Origin: Arthrobacter pityocampae
Lineage (GTDB): Bacteria; Actinomycetota; Actinomycetes; Actinomycetales; Micrococcaceae
DNA: 64,000 nt
NCBI RefSeq assembly: GCF_002927275.1
Contig: NZ_PRKW01000007.1
Coordinates: forward strand, 1-64,000
Reading direction: 5' to 3'
In this document: in pieces, positions 36,258 through 45,655 of the stretch
Layout of the letters: every line of letters begins with the position of its first letter
Numbering within the stretch: the stretch's first letter is position 1
Position numbers and translations under genes: made by a program
The notes under the pieces: generated by a model
What the model was told of the DNA's origin: nothing
What the model saw: only the letters and a program-made list of their open reading frames with translations
Databases searched by the model: none

Positions 36258-36902
36258 ATGACCCCGAGCAACCTGGACGCGGTCGACGGCGCGCCGTCGA
36301 CCGACATCGAAGCGACGCCCGAGGGCGCCGACGCGCCCGCCGTCGTCGAGGCCGCCCGGAAGCCCCGGGTGGCCCGACGCATCCCGAAGACCGACTCCGT
36401 GCTCGAGGCCGCCGTGGAGCGTGCACGCCAGGGCGTGCTGGAGGTTGCCCCGGAGGCCCAGGTGGGCCGCCATGTGTCGGCCACGATCGACGGGGAGCGA
36501 CTGGTCACCCACCGGTTCGAGGCGTTCGTGCCCGGGTACGGCGGATGGCAGTGGTACGCGAGCGTGGCCCGCGTGGCACGGAGCAAGGACGTGACGGTCT
36601 GCGAGGTGGGGCTGCTGCCTTCCTCCGCCTCCTTGCTGGCGCCCGAGTGGCTGCCGTGGTCGGAGCGGGTGCGTCCCGAGGACTCACCGCAGGACGAGGC
36701 GTCGGAGGCCGCCGGGGACGCCGTCGCGACGGACGGGACCGCTGCTGCCGAGGAGGCCCAGGCCCCTGACGCGGCTGCCGCTCCCGCTGCGGCTGCCGAG
36801 GCGGCCCAGACCCCTGACGCGGCGGACACTGCCGATGCAGGCGTGACGCCGGCGGCCGACGAGGACGAGCCCTCCGCCGCGGACCGGCCCGACGCCGAGT
36901 GA
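36258..36902 (+). CDS. DUF3027 protein
   Basis: The 214-residue protein has the DUF3027 core at about 45-135: DSVLEAAVERARQGVLEVAP, VGRHVSATIDGERLVTHRFE and GYGGWQWYASVARV, ending LAPEWLPWSERVRPED. The last 75 residues are an acidic Ala-rich, probably disordered tail. The family is restricted to actinobacteria, and its neighbourhood (cold-shock protein, serC) is the same as I recall around Rv0883c in M. tuberculosis. Function is unknown. It is likely co-transcribed with the cold-shock gene, 9 bases upstream. Confidence 0.87.
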   Translation: MTPSNLDAVDGAPSTDIEATPEGADAPAVVEAARKPRVARRIPKTDSVLEAAVERARQGVLEVAPEAQVGRHVSATIDGERLVTHRFEAFVPGYGGWQWYASVARVARSKDVTVCEVGLLPSSASLLAPEWLPWSERVRPEDSPQDEASEAAGDAVATDGTAAAEEAQAPDAAAAPAAAAEAAQTPDAADTADAGVTPAADEDEPSAADRPDAE

Positions 36903-36936
36903 TCCGTCCGTGGTGCCGGAGCGGACGGGGAGGCGC

Positions 36937-38214
36937 ATGAGCACTTTCCGGTCCCTCGGTATCCACAACTACAGGCTCTGGTTCGTCGGTGCCCTGATCT
37001 CCAACATCGGCACGTGGATGCAGCGGACCGCGCAGGACTGGCTGGTCTACGACATCCTGACCGAGCAGAACGCATCGGCGCTGGGGATCGTCATGGCCCT
37101 GCAACTGGGGCCCCAGCTCGTGATCGCTCCCTGGGCAGGCCTGATCGCGGACACCGTGGACCGGCGCAGACTCCTCGCCACCACACAGGTGGCGATGGCG
37201 GTGCTCGGCGTCGGCCTCGGCTTGATGGTCCTCCTGGACGTCGCCGTCCTCTGGCACGTCTACGCCTTCGCCCTGGCGCTCGGCGTCGTCTCGGCGTTCG
37301 ACGCCCCGGCGCGGCAGGCGTTCGTGTCGGACCTCGTCGACGACGAGTACCTCCCCAACGCCGTGGCGCTCAACAGCGCCTCCTTCAACGGGGCCCGCCT
37401 CGTGGGCCCCGCGATCGCCGGGCTGCTCACCGCGGGCGTAGGGCCGGGCTGGGTGTTCCTGATCAACGCCCTGACGTTCGGCGCGATGGTCTACGTGCTG
37501 CTCGCGATGCGCAGTTCCGAGCTGAATCCGCAACCCCGTTCGGCGCCCGGCAAGGGGCGCATCAGGGCGGGCTTCCGCTACGTGAGGCACCGGCCCGATC
37601 TCATGATGGTGATGCTCGCGATCTTCATCGTCGGCACTTTCGGACTGAACTTCGCCGTCTTCATCGCCGCCATGGCCCGCAGCGAGTTCGGCCAGGGGGC
37701 GGGGGTCTTCGGCGTGCTGTCCTCGGTGATGGCCGTGGGCTCCGTCGCGGGCGCGCTGCTCTCCGCCCGGCGGGACAGGCCGCGCCTGCGGTTCATCTTC
37801 GGTGCGTCGGCGGCGTTCGGGATCGCGTGCGCGCTGGCCGCCCTCGCCCCCACCCTGTGGCTCTTCGGGCTGGCCCTCGTGCCCGTCGGGCTGTTCGCAC
37901 TGACGCTGATGACGAGTGCCAACGCGTACGTGCAGACGACGACGGAGCCGGCCATGCGCGGGCGCGTCATGGCCCTGTACTTCGCCATCTTCCTCGGCGG
38001 GACGCCCCTCGGGGCGCCGGTGGTGGGATGGGTCTCGGACATGTTCGGTCCGCGATGGAGCCTCGGGGTCGCGGCGGCATCCGGGCTGATCGCCGCCGGT
38101 GCCGGGATCTTCTGGGCGTGGCGGTATCACGACGTCCGGCTGCGCTACGACCGCTCGGCGCCCCGGCGCCTGCGCATCGACCACGAGGCCGGCACGCCCG
38201 ACCCCGCGCCGTAG
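36937..38214 (+). CDS. MFS transporter, MFS_3 (EntS-like) type
   Basis: The 425-residue permease has about 12 transmembrane helices and opens with TFRSLGIHNYRLWFVGALIS, the pattern of the MFS_3 group that contains the enterobactin exporter EntS and many drug exporters. The loop between helices 2 and 3 has ADTVDRRRLL, the MFS signature. GGGGAGG precedes the ATG at 36937, which decides the start. It lies 34 bases after DUF3027 on the same strand. Substrate unknown; a siderophore or drug exporter is possible. Confidence 0.88.
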   Translation: MSTFRSLGIHNYRLWFVGALISNIGTWMQRTAQDWLVYDILTEQNASALGIVMALQLGPQLVIAPWAGLIADTVDRRRLLATTQVAMAVLGVGLGLMVLLDVAVLWHVYAFALALGVVSAFDAPARQAFVSDLVDDEYLPNAVALNSASFNGARLVGPAIAGLLTAGVGPGWVFLINALTFGAMVYVLLAMRSSELNPQPRSAPGKGRIRAGFRYVRHRPDLMMVMLAIFIVGTFGLNFAVFIAAMARSEFGQGAGVFGVLSSVMAVGSVAGALLSARRDRPRLRFIFGASAAFGIACALAALAPTLWLFGLALVPVGLFALTLMTSANAYVQTTTEPAMRGRVMALYFAIFLGGTPLGAPVVGWVSDMFGPRWSLGVAAASGLIAAGAGIFWAWRYHDVRLRYDRSAPRRLRIDHEAGTPDPAP

Positions 38215-38306
38215 GGCTGACACACCCAAGCGCACCCGTCGGGCCGGCCAGCGGGCTGCGGCCCCGACCGCCAGTGGGCTGCGGCCCGCCGCGGGGTGAC
38301 GGGCTG

Positions 38307-39500
<1,194 letters not shown>

Positions 39501-39670
39501 TTAACGCCGCGGCTTCGACGGCGCGGACCGGGGTGCCGCAGGATTGCCGGGCCCCCGGAGCCATGCGTTAACCTTGGGAGGCGTGGGGCGGAGCCGGGCA
39601 GATGGCCGCACCCTCACCGGCGTGAGGCATTTCGGCCGCGCACCCGCACCGCACCAAGGAGCTGAACCGC

Positions 39671-40369
39671 ATGACGGACCTCATCGACACCACCGAGATG
39701 TATCTGCGGACCATCCTTGAGCTCGAGGAAGAGAACATCGTCGCGCTCCGTGCGCGCATCGCCGAGCGGCTGCGACACTCAGGCCCCACCGTGTCCCAGA
39801 CCATCGGCCGGATGGAACGCGACGGCCTCGTGGTCGTCTCGGACGACCGGCACCTGGAGCTCACCGAGGCCGGCCGACGCCGCGCCACCGGCGTGATGAG
39901 GAAGCACCGCCTCGCGGAGCGTCTGCTGAGCGACGTGATCGGGCTCGACTGGGCGTACGTCCACGACGAGGCCTGCCGGTGGGAACACGTCATGAGCGAG
40001 CGGGTGGAGCGTCGGCTGTACGAGCTCCTCGGCAAGCCCTCGGACTCGCCGTACGGCAACCCGATCCCGGGGCTGGCGGCGATCGGCGGCGTCGAGTCGG
40101 AACAGTTCACCGATGGCGTGGTCACCCTGCTGTCCGCGATGTCCTCCTATACGCCCGGCGCCACGGTCACCCTCGCGCGCCTCGCCGAGCCCATCCAGGT
40201 GGACCCCGAGCTCCTCACGCAGCTCGACGAAGGTGGGCTCCGCCCGGGAGCCCAGCTCACGCTCGAATCGGTGGGAGGCTATGTCTCGGTGCGCGTCCCC
40301 GGCGTCGAGGGAGCCCTCGAACTGCCGCCCGAGGTCGCCTCGCACGTCTTCGTATCCCTCGGAGACTGA
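39671..40369 (+). CDS. Metal-dependent regulator, DtxR/IdeR type
   Basis: The 232-residue regulator controls iron (or manganese) uptake genes. The N-terminal helix-turn-helix contains SGPTVSQTIGRMERDGL. The metal ligands of DtxR are all present at the same numbers: M10, H79, E83, H98, C102, E105 and H106. C102 and M10 support an iron-type (IdeR/DtxR) rather than a MntR-type regulator. A C-terminal SH3-like domain (about 150-230) is present. AAGGAG lies about 11 bases before the ATG. No convincing DtxR box was seen at its own promoter. It is a single gene. Confidence 0.94.
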   Translation: MTDLIDTTEMYLRTILELEEENIVALRARIAERLRHSGPTVSQTIGRMERDGLVVVSDDRHLELTEAGRRRATGVMRKHRLAERLLSDVIGLDWAYVHDEACRWEHVMSERVERRLYELLGKPSDSPYGNPIPGLAAIGGVESEQFTDGVVTLLSAMSSYTPGATVTLARLAEPIQVDPELLTQLDEGGLRPGAQLTLESVGGYVSVRVPGVEGALELPPEVASHVFVSLGD

Positions 40370-40418
40370 CTTCCTCGGAGCGATCGTCACCGGAAAAATA
40401 CCATTCCGTGATCAGAAC

Positions 40419-40447
40419 GTGACATACCTCGCATCCTGGTGTAGCTT
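40419..40447 (+). promoter_or_regulatory. Promoter of the riboswitch transcript
   Basis: GTGACA (40419-40424, -35-like) and TAGCTT (40442-40447, -10-like) are 17 bases apart and lie about 40 bases before the riboswitch. Confidence 0.45.
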
Positions 40448-40489
40448 TCAACTCGTGCCGGACCCGCTGTGAATCCAGCACCCTCCTGC

Positions 40490-40664
40490 AAATCGCCTAG
40501 CTCTGCCATTGCCGGAGGTCCGTCCGCACCATCGCATGGCAGAGGCGGGGGAACCAATTCTGGGTTTCTGAGAAGAAATCCTCGGGGTGAAGTCGCTGTG
40601 TTCCGCAGCGGCCGGGTGACTCCCATCCGAATCCGACAGCTCACCTCGCAGGCGTTGGGAGAGG
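40490..40664 (+). promoter_or_regulatory. ydaO/yuaA-type c-di-AMP riboswitch
   Basis: The 5' leader of the first NlpC/P60-like gene carries the conserved blocks of the ydaO-yuaA riboswitch in order: aaatcgcc...ctctgcca at the left, ggcgggggaacca, ggggtgaag, gggtgactccc, then ccgaatccgacagctcac and ctcgcaggcgt with a closing gggagagg. ydaO RNAs bind cyclic di-AMP and usually switch off wall-hydrolase or osmolyte/potassium genes. The RNA ends next to the ribosome site of the gene starting at 40674, so control could be translational. An open reading frame crossing the RNA is a shadow. Confidence 0.93.
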
Positions 40665-40673
40665 CAATCCAAC

Positions 40674-41636
40674 GTGTCCACGAGCTCTTCATCGGGCCGC
40701 CACCGCGCGCCCCGAAACATCAAACCGCTGACAGTCCTGTCCGCAGCCGTCGCATCCAATGCCGGATCCGTCGGCCGTCAGGCCGCCGTCGTCGTCGCCG
40801 CTTCCGGCCTGGTCCTGACCGCGGGCCTGCCGGCCCACGGGACCGCCGGTGCGGAGCGTGAGGTGCAGTCCTCCACAACCCTGAGCATCGAGCGTGTCGT
40901 GACGGCCGAGGTGACGGTTCCGGCCACCGCGACCGTGTCCTTCGACCGTGTCGCCGTCGAGGTGAAGGCCGCTCCCAAGACCGCTCCCAAGGTGGTACCG
41001 AAGACGGCCCCGACGCAGGTCGAGGACGCTCCCGCGGTCAAGGCCCCCGTCGTCGAGGCCCCCGTCGTCGAGGTCCCGGTCGCCGAAAGCCCCGTGGTCG
41101 AGGCTCCGGTCGCTCCGGTCCGGGCCCCGGTCGTCGAGGATGCGCCGGTGGCACCGCCGGCACCGGTTCAGGCCCCGCCCGTCGCCGCTCCGGCTGCCGT
41201 TGCCCCGGCTCCGGTCGAGGCCGCGCCGGCCCCCGCTCCCGTGGCCGTCGCTGCGGCCCCAGCTCCCGTGGCCGTCGCTGCGGCACCCGCGACTCCCGCT
41301 GCCGTGAAGTCCGCGCCCGCCCCGTCCTCCGGTATCGCCGCGGGCCTGGTCGGTTCGGCCTATGCGCAGATCGGCGTGGCCCAGGACTGCACCGCCATGG
41401 TGGAGAAGGCCCTGCGCTCGGTCGGCAAGTCCGTGGGCGATCTCGCCCCGGGGCAGTTCTACCAGTTCGGTGACGCCGTCGGCTCACCAGCTGCCGGGGA
41501 CCTCGTGATCACCGGCGGCCACGTCGCGATCTACGTCGGCAACGGCCAGGTCATCAGCGGTGGCCTCAACGGCATGAACACCGGCCTGCACAACCTCTCA
41601 GACCTCCCCGGCGCCGGCTTCGTCCGCGTCCGCTAG
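40674..41636 (+). CDS. Secreted NlpC/P60-like wall protein, riboswitch controlled
   Basis: The 320-residue protein has a signal/anchor segment (about 30-57, RQAAVVVAASGLVLTAGLPA), a long Ala/Pro/Val-rich stalk with APVVEAPV-type repeats (about 95-215) and a C-terminal NlpC/P60-like domain of about 100 residues. The candidate catalytic pair is C239 (in AQDCTAMVEKAL) and H283 (in GGHVAIYVGNG). The cysteine is followed by TAM rather than the usual SGF, so activity is not certain. Such enzymes cut peptide cross-links in peptidoglycan. Start is a GTG, about 10 bases after GGGAGAGG. It shares its N-terminal and stalk style with the next gene. Confidence 0.85.
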   Translation: MSTSSSSGRHRAPRNIKPLTVLSAAVASNAGSVGRQAAVVVAASGLVLTAGLPAHGTAGAEREVQSSTTLSIERVVTAEVTVPATATVSFDRVAVEVKAAPKTAPKVVPKTAPTQVEDAPAVKAPVVEAPVVEVPVAESPVVEAPVAPVRAPVVEDAPVAPPAPVQAPPVAAPAAVAPAPVEAAPAPAPVAVAAAPAPVAVAAAPATPAAVKSAPAPSSGIAAGLVGSAYAQIGVAQDCTAMVEKALRSVGKSVGDLAPGQFYQFGDAVGSPAAGDLVITGGHVAIYVGNGQVISGGLNGMNTGLHNLSDLPGAGFVRVR

Positions 41637-41658
41637 AAACCACCCGGAGAACACACCC

Positions 41659-42660
41659 ATGTCAGCACCCCTGTCCTTCCGCCCTGCCCCCGCCCGCCAC
41701 CGCGACGACGCCCGCAGCGCAGCCGGCTTCGCCGTCCTCGCGCGGACCGCATCCATCAACGCCGGTGGCATGGGCCGCCAGGCAGCCGTCTTCGCGGCCG
41801 CCTCCGGGCTCGTCCTCACCAGTGGGGTCGCCGCCAACGCCGCGGACGTCCAGCCCCAGCGCGACGTCGCGGTGTCGAGCATCACCCTGACCTCCGCCCG
41901 CCCGGCCGTCGTCGCCTCGGACAAGGCCTCCGTGTCCTTCGCCATGACCCCGGTCAAGGTGACGGCCAAGCCGGTCGTCGTCAAGAAGGCCCCGGCCAAG
42001 AAGGCTCCCGCCGACGTACCCGTGGCCGAGGCGCCTGCGGCAGCGCCCGTCGAAGCACCTGTCGTCGAAGCATCCGTGGCAGCCCCTGCGGCCGAAGCCC
42101 CCGTCGTCGAGGCGCCCGCCGCCATCGCGTTTCCCGCGGTGGCAGCCCCGATCGGAACGCCGGTCGTCCAGGTTCCCGTCACCCAGGCGCCGGTCGCTCA
42201 GGCGCCGGTCGCTCAGGCGCCGGTCGCTCAGGCGCCGGTCGTCCAGGCCCCTGTCGCCGCAGCGCCCGTCGCCGCGCCCCGCCCCGTGAAGGTCGTCCCG
42301 GCATCGACGCCGGCTCCCGCACCCTCCTCCGGTGTCGCTGCGAGTATCGCCGCGGCAGCCAAGGGCCAGGTCGGCGTCACGCAGGACTGCACGCGCCTCG
42401 CGAGCAACTCGCTCGCTGCAGCCGGCATCAACTTCCACGGCTGGCCGGCCGGCTACCTGTCCCTCGGCCGCACGGTGGGTGCCGGCGAGGCGATCCCCGG
42501 CGATCTGATTTACTACGCCGACGGCGGCATGGGCATGGCCCACATCGCGGTGTACATCGGCGGCGGCCAGGCCGTCCACGGCGGGTTCAACGGCAACACC
42601 ACCGTGATCGCCCCGGCCGAACTCGGGTCCGGCGGCGTGTACATCCGCGTGGGCGGCTGA
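41659..42660 (+). CDS. Second secreted NlpC/P60-like wall protein
   Basis: The 333-residue paralogue follows after 22 bases. It has a signal/anchor (about 35-62, with GGMGRQAAVFAAASGLVLTS, matching its neighbour), an Ala/Pro/Val-rich stalk (to about 220) with several exact QAPVA copies, and a C-terminal NlpC/P60-like domain with C244 (VTQDCTRLASNSL) and H295 (MAHIAVYIGGG). GGAGA lies about 8 bases before the ATG. The shared transcript puts it under the upstream c-di-AMP riboswitch as well. A gene duplication, diverged mainly in the C-terminal domain, explains the pair. Confidence 0.85.
   Translation: MSAPLSFRPAPARHRDDARSAAGFAVLARTASINAGGMGRQAAVFAAASGLVLTSGVAANAADVQPQRDVAVSSITLTSARPAVVASDKASVSFAMTPVKVTAKPVVVKKAPAKKAPADVPVAEAPAAAPVEAPVVEASVAAPAAEAPVVEAPAAIAFPAVAAPIGTPVVQVPVTQAPVAQAPVAQAPVAQAPVVQAPVAAAPVAAPRPVKVVPASTPAPAPSSGVAASIAAAAKGQVGVTQDCTRLASNSLAAAGINFHGWPAGYLSLGRTVGAGEAIPGDLIYYADGGMGMAHIAVYIGGGQAVHGGFNGNTTVIAPAELGSGGVYIRVGG
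42184..42243 (+). repeat. 15-bp in-frame tandem repeat, 4 units
   Basis: The unit caggcgccggtcgct is repeated from 42184; three copies are exact and the fourth differs at its last two bases. Each unit encodes QAPVA, so copy-number change would lengthen or shorten the stalk without a frameshift. Confidence 0.9.
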
Positions 42661-42679
42661 CCCGGACGTTCCCGAGGAC

Positions 42680-42709
42680 AAGAGGACCGGCACGGGTGCC
42701 GGTCCTCTT
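42680..42709 (+). terminator. Terminator of the NlpC/P60 pair
   Basis: aagaggaccggcac pairs with gtgccggtcctctt (42680-42693 with 42696-42709). The tight loop effectively leaves a 13-bp stem with a 4-base loop. Confidence 0.88.
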
Positions 42710-42880
42710 CCCGTCCACTCGAGGCAGGAGATGGCAGGAGCGACGTCCTGCGCCTCGTCGGTCCCGGCGTTACGCGGAAGGCCGGGTGCGGCTTACCCTT
42801 GCAGTGTCCATCGAAGCACTTCCCCCGATTCCGGGACGGCAACCGGTTGCGGGGGACAGGTCAGCAATGGGGCAGGTCGA

Positions 42881-43378
42881 ATGCGCACTCTTGTTCTGAA
42901 TGCAGGATATGAACCGCTGGCGGTCGTCACCTTCCGCCGGGCGCTGGTCCTCGTGCTCACCGGGAAGGCGAGCGTCGTGGCCGAGGACGACGACCCCGTG
43001 GTCGGTCCTGCCGAGGTCTTCGGGCGGCCCTCGGTGATCCTGCTCAACAGATACGTGAAGGTTCCCTACCGCCAGGACTTCGCGGCGACGCGGCGAGGGG
43101 TGCTGCGCCGTGACAACCACCTGTGCGCCTACTGCGGGAAGGCGGCATCCACCATCGACCACGTGATGCCGAGATCGCGCGGCGGGGGCGACACCTGGGA
43201 GAACCTCGTGGCCTGCTGCCTGCGCTGCAACAACGCCAAGGGGAACCGGACCCTCGCCAGCCTCGGCTGGTCCCTCCGGGTGGTCCCTCGCCCTCCCCGC
43301 GGCCCCCAGTGGCAGATCCGCGAACTCGAGAGGCCCGCGCCCCAGTGGAGCGAATTCCTCGCGGAGACCGCCGCGTGA
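42881..43378 (+). CDS. HNH endonuclease
   Basis: The 165-residue protein has an N-terminal region of about 70 residues (MRTLVLNAGYEPLAVV, typical of this actinobacterial HNH group) and a zinc-supported HNH fold: CAYCG (C82, C85), TIDHVMPRSRGG (D93, H94), WENLVACCLRCNNAK (N108, C113, C116). These nucleases cut DNA; the member here is a stand-alone housekeeping form and has no phage neighbours. AGG lies about 6 bases before the ATG. Its stop overlaps the mobA start (GTGA). Confidence 0.9.
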   Translation: MRTLVLNAGYEPLAVVTFRRALVLVLTGKASVVAEDDDPVVGPAEVFGRPSVILLNRYVKVPYRQDFAATRRGVLRRDNHLCAYCGKAASTIDHVMPRSRGGGDTWENLVACCLRCNNAKGNRTLASLGWSLRVVPRPPRGPQWQIRELERPAPQWSEFLAETAA

Positions 43379-43983
43379 GGGCGAACCCTCCGCTGTTCGA
43401 CGCCGTGGTCCTCGCCGGAGGGCGGTCCTCCCGGCTCGGCGGCATCCCGAAAGCCGGTCTGCTGGTCGAAGGGACAACCCTGCTGGAGAGGACGTGCGCG
43501 GCGCTCGCCGGCGCCGCACACCTGGTGGTCGTGGGCCCGGAGACGAACGGGGGTCGTGCGATGCCCGGAGCGCCACTCTTCGTGCGGGAGGAACCGGCGT
43601 TCGCCGGTCCGGCAGCGGCGCTCGTGGCAGGGCTCCGGGCGGGGACGGGCCGACGGGCCCCCTGGTGCGCCGTCGTCGCCTGCGACATGCCGCGCGTCGC
43701 GGAACTCGTCGACGTGCTGCTCGCCGAGGCCGCCGCTTCCGACGACGACGCCTCGCTCGTCACCTTCGACGGGGGCCGTTGCCAGCCGCTCGCGGCCCTC
43801 TACCGGAGCGATGACCTGGCGGCCGCCGTGGCCGCGGTCCTCTCCGCCGGGACCGCCGACAACCTGTCGATGCGCAGCCTCCTTGCTAGTGTGAGGACCA
43901 GACCTGTCCCGGTTGCGCCGGGCACAACGCACGACGTCGACACCTGGGCTGATGCGAGGGCACTGGGAATCGACGTCCCCTGA
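43375..43983 (+). CDS. mobA: Molybdenum cofactor guanylyltransferase-like NTP transferase
   Basis: MobA attaches GMP to molybdopterin. The 202-residue protein begins with the nucleotide-binding loop LAGGRSSRLGGIPK (13-26) and has the metal-binding CDMPRV segment and the QPLAALYR motif, as MobA-like enzymes do. Start is a GTG overlapping the HNH stop. It is followed by DUF6457, moeA and fdhD, which supports the molybdenum-cofactor role. Sequence alone cannot exclude the related MocA (CMP) activity. Confidence 0.85.
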   Translation: MRANPPLFDAVVLAGGRSSRLGGIPKAGLLVEGTTLLERTCAALAGAAHLVVVGPETNGGRAMPGAPLFVREEPAFAGPAAALVAGLRAGTGRRAPWCAVVACDMPRVAELVDVLLAEAAASDDDASLVTFDGGRCQPLAALYRSDDLAAAVAAVLSAGTADNLSMRSLLASVRTRPVPVAPGTTHDVDTWADARALGIDVP

Positions 43984-44000
43984 CACCTGCCGGAGGGCTC

Positions 44001-44285
44001 ATGGACGATCGCCAGAGACTGCTGCACGAATGGACCGGACGGCTGCTCGCCGCCTTCGAGATCGACGGGACGGACGTGGACATCGACGCCGTCCTCGACC
44101 TGGCCGGGAAGGCCGCCCATGGGGTCGTGCGCCCGGCCGCGCCCCTGACGACGTACGTGGTGGGCTACGCCGCCGGTCTCGCCGTCGGCAGCGGACAGGC
44201 CGACGAGGACGTGGCCATGCGCTCGGCACTGGCGGTCGCCGATGCCCTCTGCGCCGAGGCCGCGACGGAAGGCGGTACCGCATGA
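44001..44285 (+). CDS. DUF6457 protein
   Basis: The 94-residue helical protein contains DRQRLLHEWTGRLLAAFEID at the start and the conserved-looking LDLAGKAAHGVVRPAAPLTTYVVGYAAG segment (about 33-60). It matches DUF6457, a small actinobacterial family. It lies between mobA and moeA and its stop overlaps the moeA start (ATGA), so its product is likely needed in equal amounts with MoeA. CGGAGG lies a few bases before the ATG. A role in molybdenum cofactor work is inferred from context only. Confidence 0.85.
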   Translation: MDDRQRLLHEWTGRLLAAFEIDGTDVDIDAVLDLAGKAAHGVVRPAAPLTTYVVGYAAGLAVGSGQADEDVAMRSALAVADALCAEAATEGGTA

Positions 44286-45553
44286 TCGAGGCCGGCGCAG
44301 CAACGAACGTCGACTGGGCCACGGCCCGGGCCCTGGCCTACGGCGCCGGGCGCCCCCTGCCCTTCCAGACCGTGCTCCTCGCCGATGCGCTCGGGCAGAC
44401 CCTCGCGGAGCCCGTGTACGCCCTCCAGCCGATACCGCACTACGCGTCGTCCGCGATGGACGGCTGGGCGGTCAACGGCGCACCGCCCTGGACGCTCGTG
44501 AGCCGTCCCGAGCCCGCGGAACACCCGCGCGGCGGCAGGCCGACCCCGCACAGCGATTCCGGGGAGATCTCGCTCGCGCCCGGCGAGGCGACCTTCATCC
44601 TGACGGGTGGCGTGGTGCCCCAGAACGCCGTCGGCATCCTCCGGACCGAGCGCGGCGCCGTCCGTGGAGGCACGCTGGAGCGCAACGCGTCCGCGCGCCC
44701 CGACGAGCCGTCGGCCGGCGAGCACGTTCGGCCCGCCGGTGAGGAGGCGGCCGAAGGATCCCTGGCGATCCCCGCCGGCGTCGTCCTCAACCCGGCCCAG
44801 ATAGCCCTCGCCGCGGTCTGCGGCCACGACACCCTCGCCGTCCTGCGGGCGCCGCGCGTGTCCCTGCTGATGACCGGTGACGAGGTGATAGAACACGGCC
44901 TTCCGCATGCGGGCCAGGTCCGGGACACCTTCGGTCCCCAGCTGCCCGGCTTCGTCGCGATGCTGGGCGGCCACGTGGACGTGTCCGGCCGCGCGAAGGA
45001 CGACCTCGACGACGTCGTGGCGGCCATCAGCGCCGAACCCACCGACGAGTTCTCCCTCGCCCGGGCCTCCGGCGACGTGCTCATCACCACGGGCGGGACC
45101 GGCAGCTCCATGGCCGATCACATCCGCCGGGCCCTCATGGAGGTCGGGGCCGAGATGATCATCGACGGCATCGCCATGCGCCCCGGACATCCCACCCTGC
45201 TCGCCCGGCTCCCCGACGGCCGCTTCCTCGTGGGGCTCCCCGGCAACCCCCTCGCGGCGATGATGGCGATGATCACGGTCGCCGGGCCCCTGCTCGCGGG
45301 CCTGCGCGGCTCCTCGCTGGACGAGCCCTCACCGGTGGTGACGGCCGCCGCGTTCGAACCCCTACCCGACAGGAGCCGCCTGGTGCCCTACCGGACGGAA
45401 TCCGGGCGGGCCGTGCCGAGCACGCACCAGCGCTCCGGGATGCTCCGCGGGCTCGCCGCAGCCGATGGCGTGATGGTGGTCCCCGCGGAGGGGTGCCGGG
45501 CCGGTGACTCCGTGCAGGCCCTGTCGCTGCCGTGGGCACCGCCCAGGGCCTGA
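44282..45553 (+). CDS. moeA: Molybdopterin molybdenumtransferase
   Basis: MoeA inserts molybdate into adenylylated molybdopterin. The 423-residue protein has the N-terminal SAMDGWAV (57-64), the central MoCF-binding domain with SLLMTGDEVIEHG, LITTGGTGSS and LVGLPGNPLAAMM, and a C-terminal beta domain ending in VVPAEG. The open frame extends upstream, but the ATG at 44282 overlapping the DUF6457 stop gives the normal N-terminus. It is the fourth gene of a run HNH-mobA-DUF6457-moeA. Confidence 0.95.
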   Translation: MIEAGAATNVDWATARALAYGAGRPLPFQTVLLADALGQTLAEPVYALQPIPHYASSAMDGWAVNGAPPWTLVSRPEPAEHPRGGRPTPHSDSGEISLAPGEATFILTGGVVPQNAVGILRTERGAVRGGTLERNASARPDEPSAGEHVRPAGEEAAEGSLAIPAGVVLNPAQIALAAVCGHDTLAVLRAPRVSLLMTGDEVIEHGLPHAGQVRDTFGPQLPGFVAMLGGHVDVSGRAKDDLDDVVAAISAEPTDEFSLARASGDVLITTGGTGSSMADHIRRALMEVGAEMIIDGIAMRPGHPTLLARLPDGRFLVGLPGNPLAAMMAMITVAGPLLAGLRGSSLDEPSPVVTAAAFEPLPDRSRLVPYRTESGRAVPSTHQRSGMLRGLAAADGVMVVPAEGCRAGDSVQALSLPWAPPRA

Positions 45554-45584
45554 CGGGCGTAGCGTTTCACCATCCAGGTTTTTC

Positions 45585-45600
45585 GTGTCGGCACCGACAC
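45585..45600. promoter_or_regulatory. Inverted repeat upstream of fdhD
   Basis: gtgtcgg and ccgacac flank a 2-base centre. The site lies in the 102-base gap between moeA and fdhD and could be an operator or part of a leader structure. Confidence 0.4.
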
Positions 45601-45611
45601 ACCAGGCAGAT

Positions 45612-45637
45612 GCCCGGGGGTCGACAGAGCCCCGGGC
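45612..45637 (+). terminator. Hairpin just upstream of the fdhD ribosome site
   Basis: gcccgggg (45612-45619) pairs with ccccgggc (45630-45637). It may terminate moeA transcription or modulate fdhD, which begins 19 bases later. Confidence 0.5.
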
Positions 45638-45655
45638 CGGAATAAGGAGAGCCGG

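Noticed and set aside
39541-39670. DtxR/IdeR box at the promoter of the regulator gene
   Set aside because: Only a short gttaac palindrome near 39567 was seen; the 19-bp consensus is not present.
40469-40861. 130-codon frame covering the NlpC/P60 upstream region
   Set aside because: The bases are explained by the c-di-AMP riboswitch; the frame has no ribosome site.
42184-42243. Short direct repeats as a CRISPR array
   Set aside because: Units are contiguous 15-mers without spacers and are in frame in a coding sequence.
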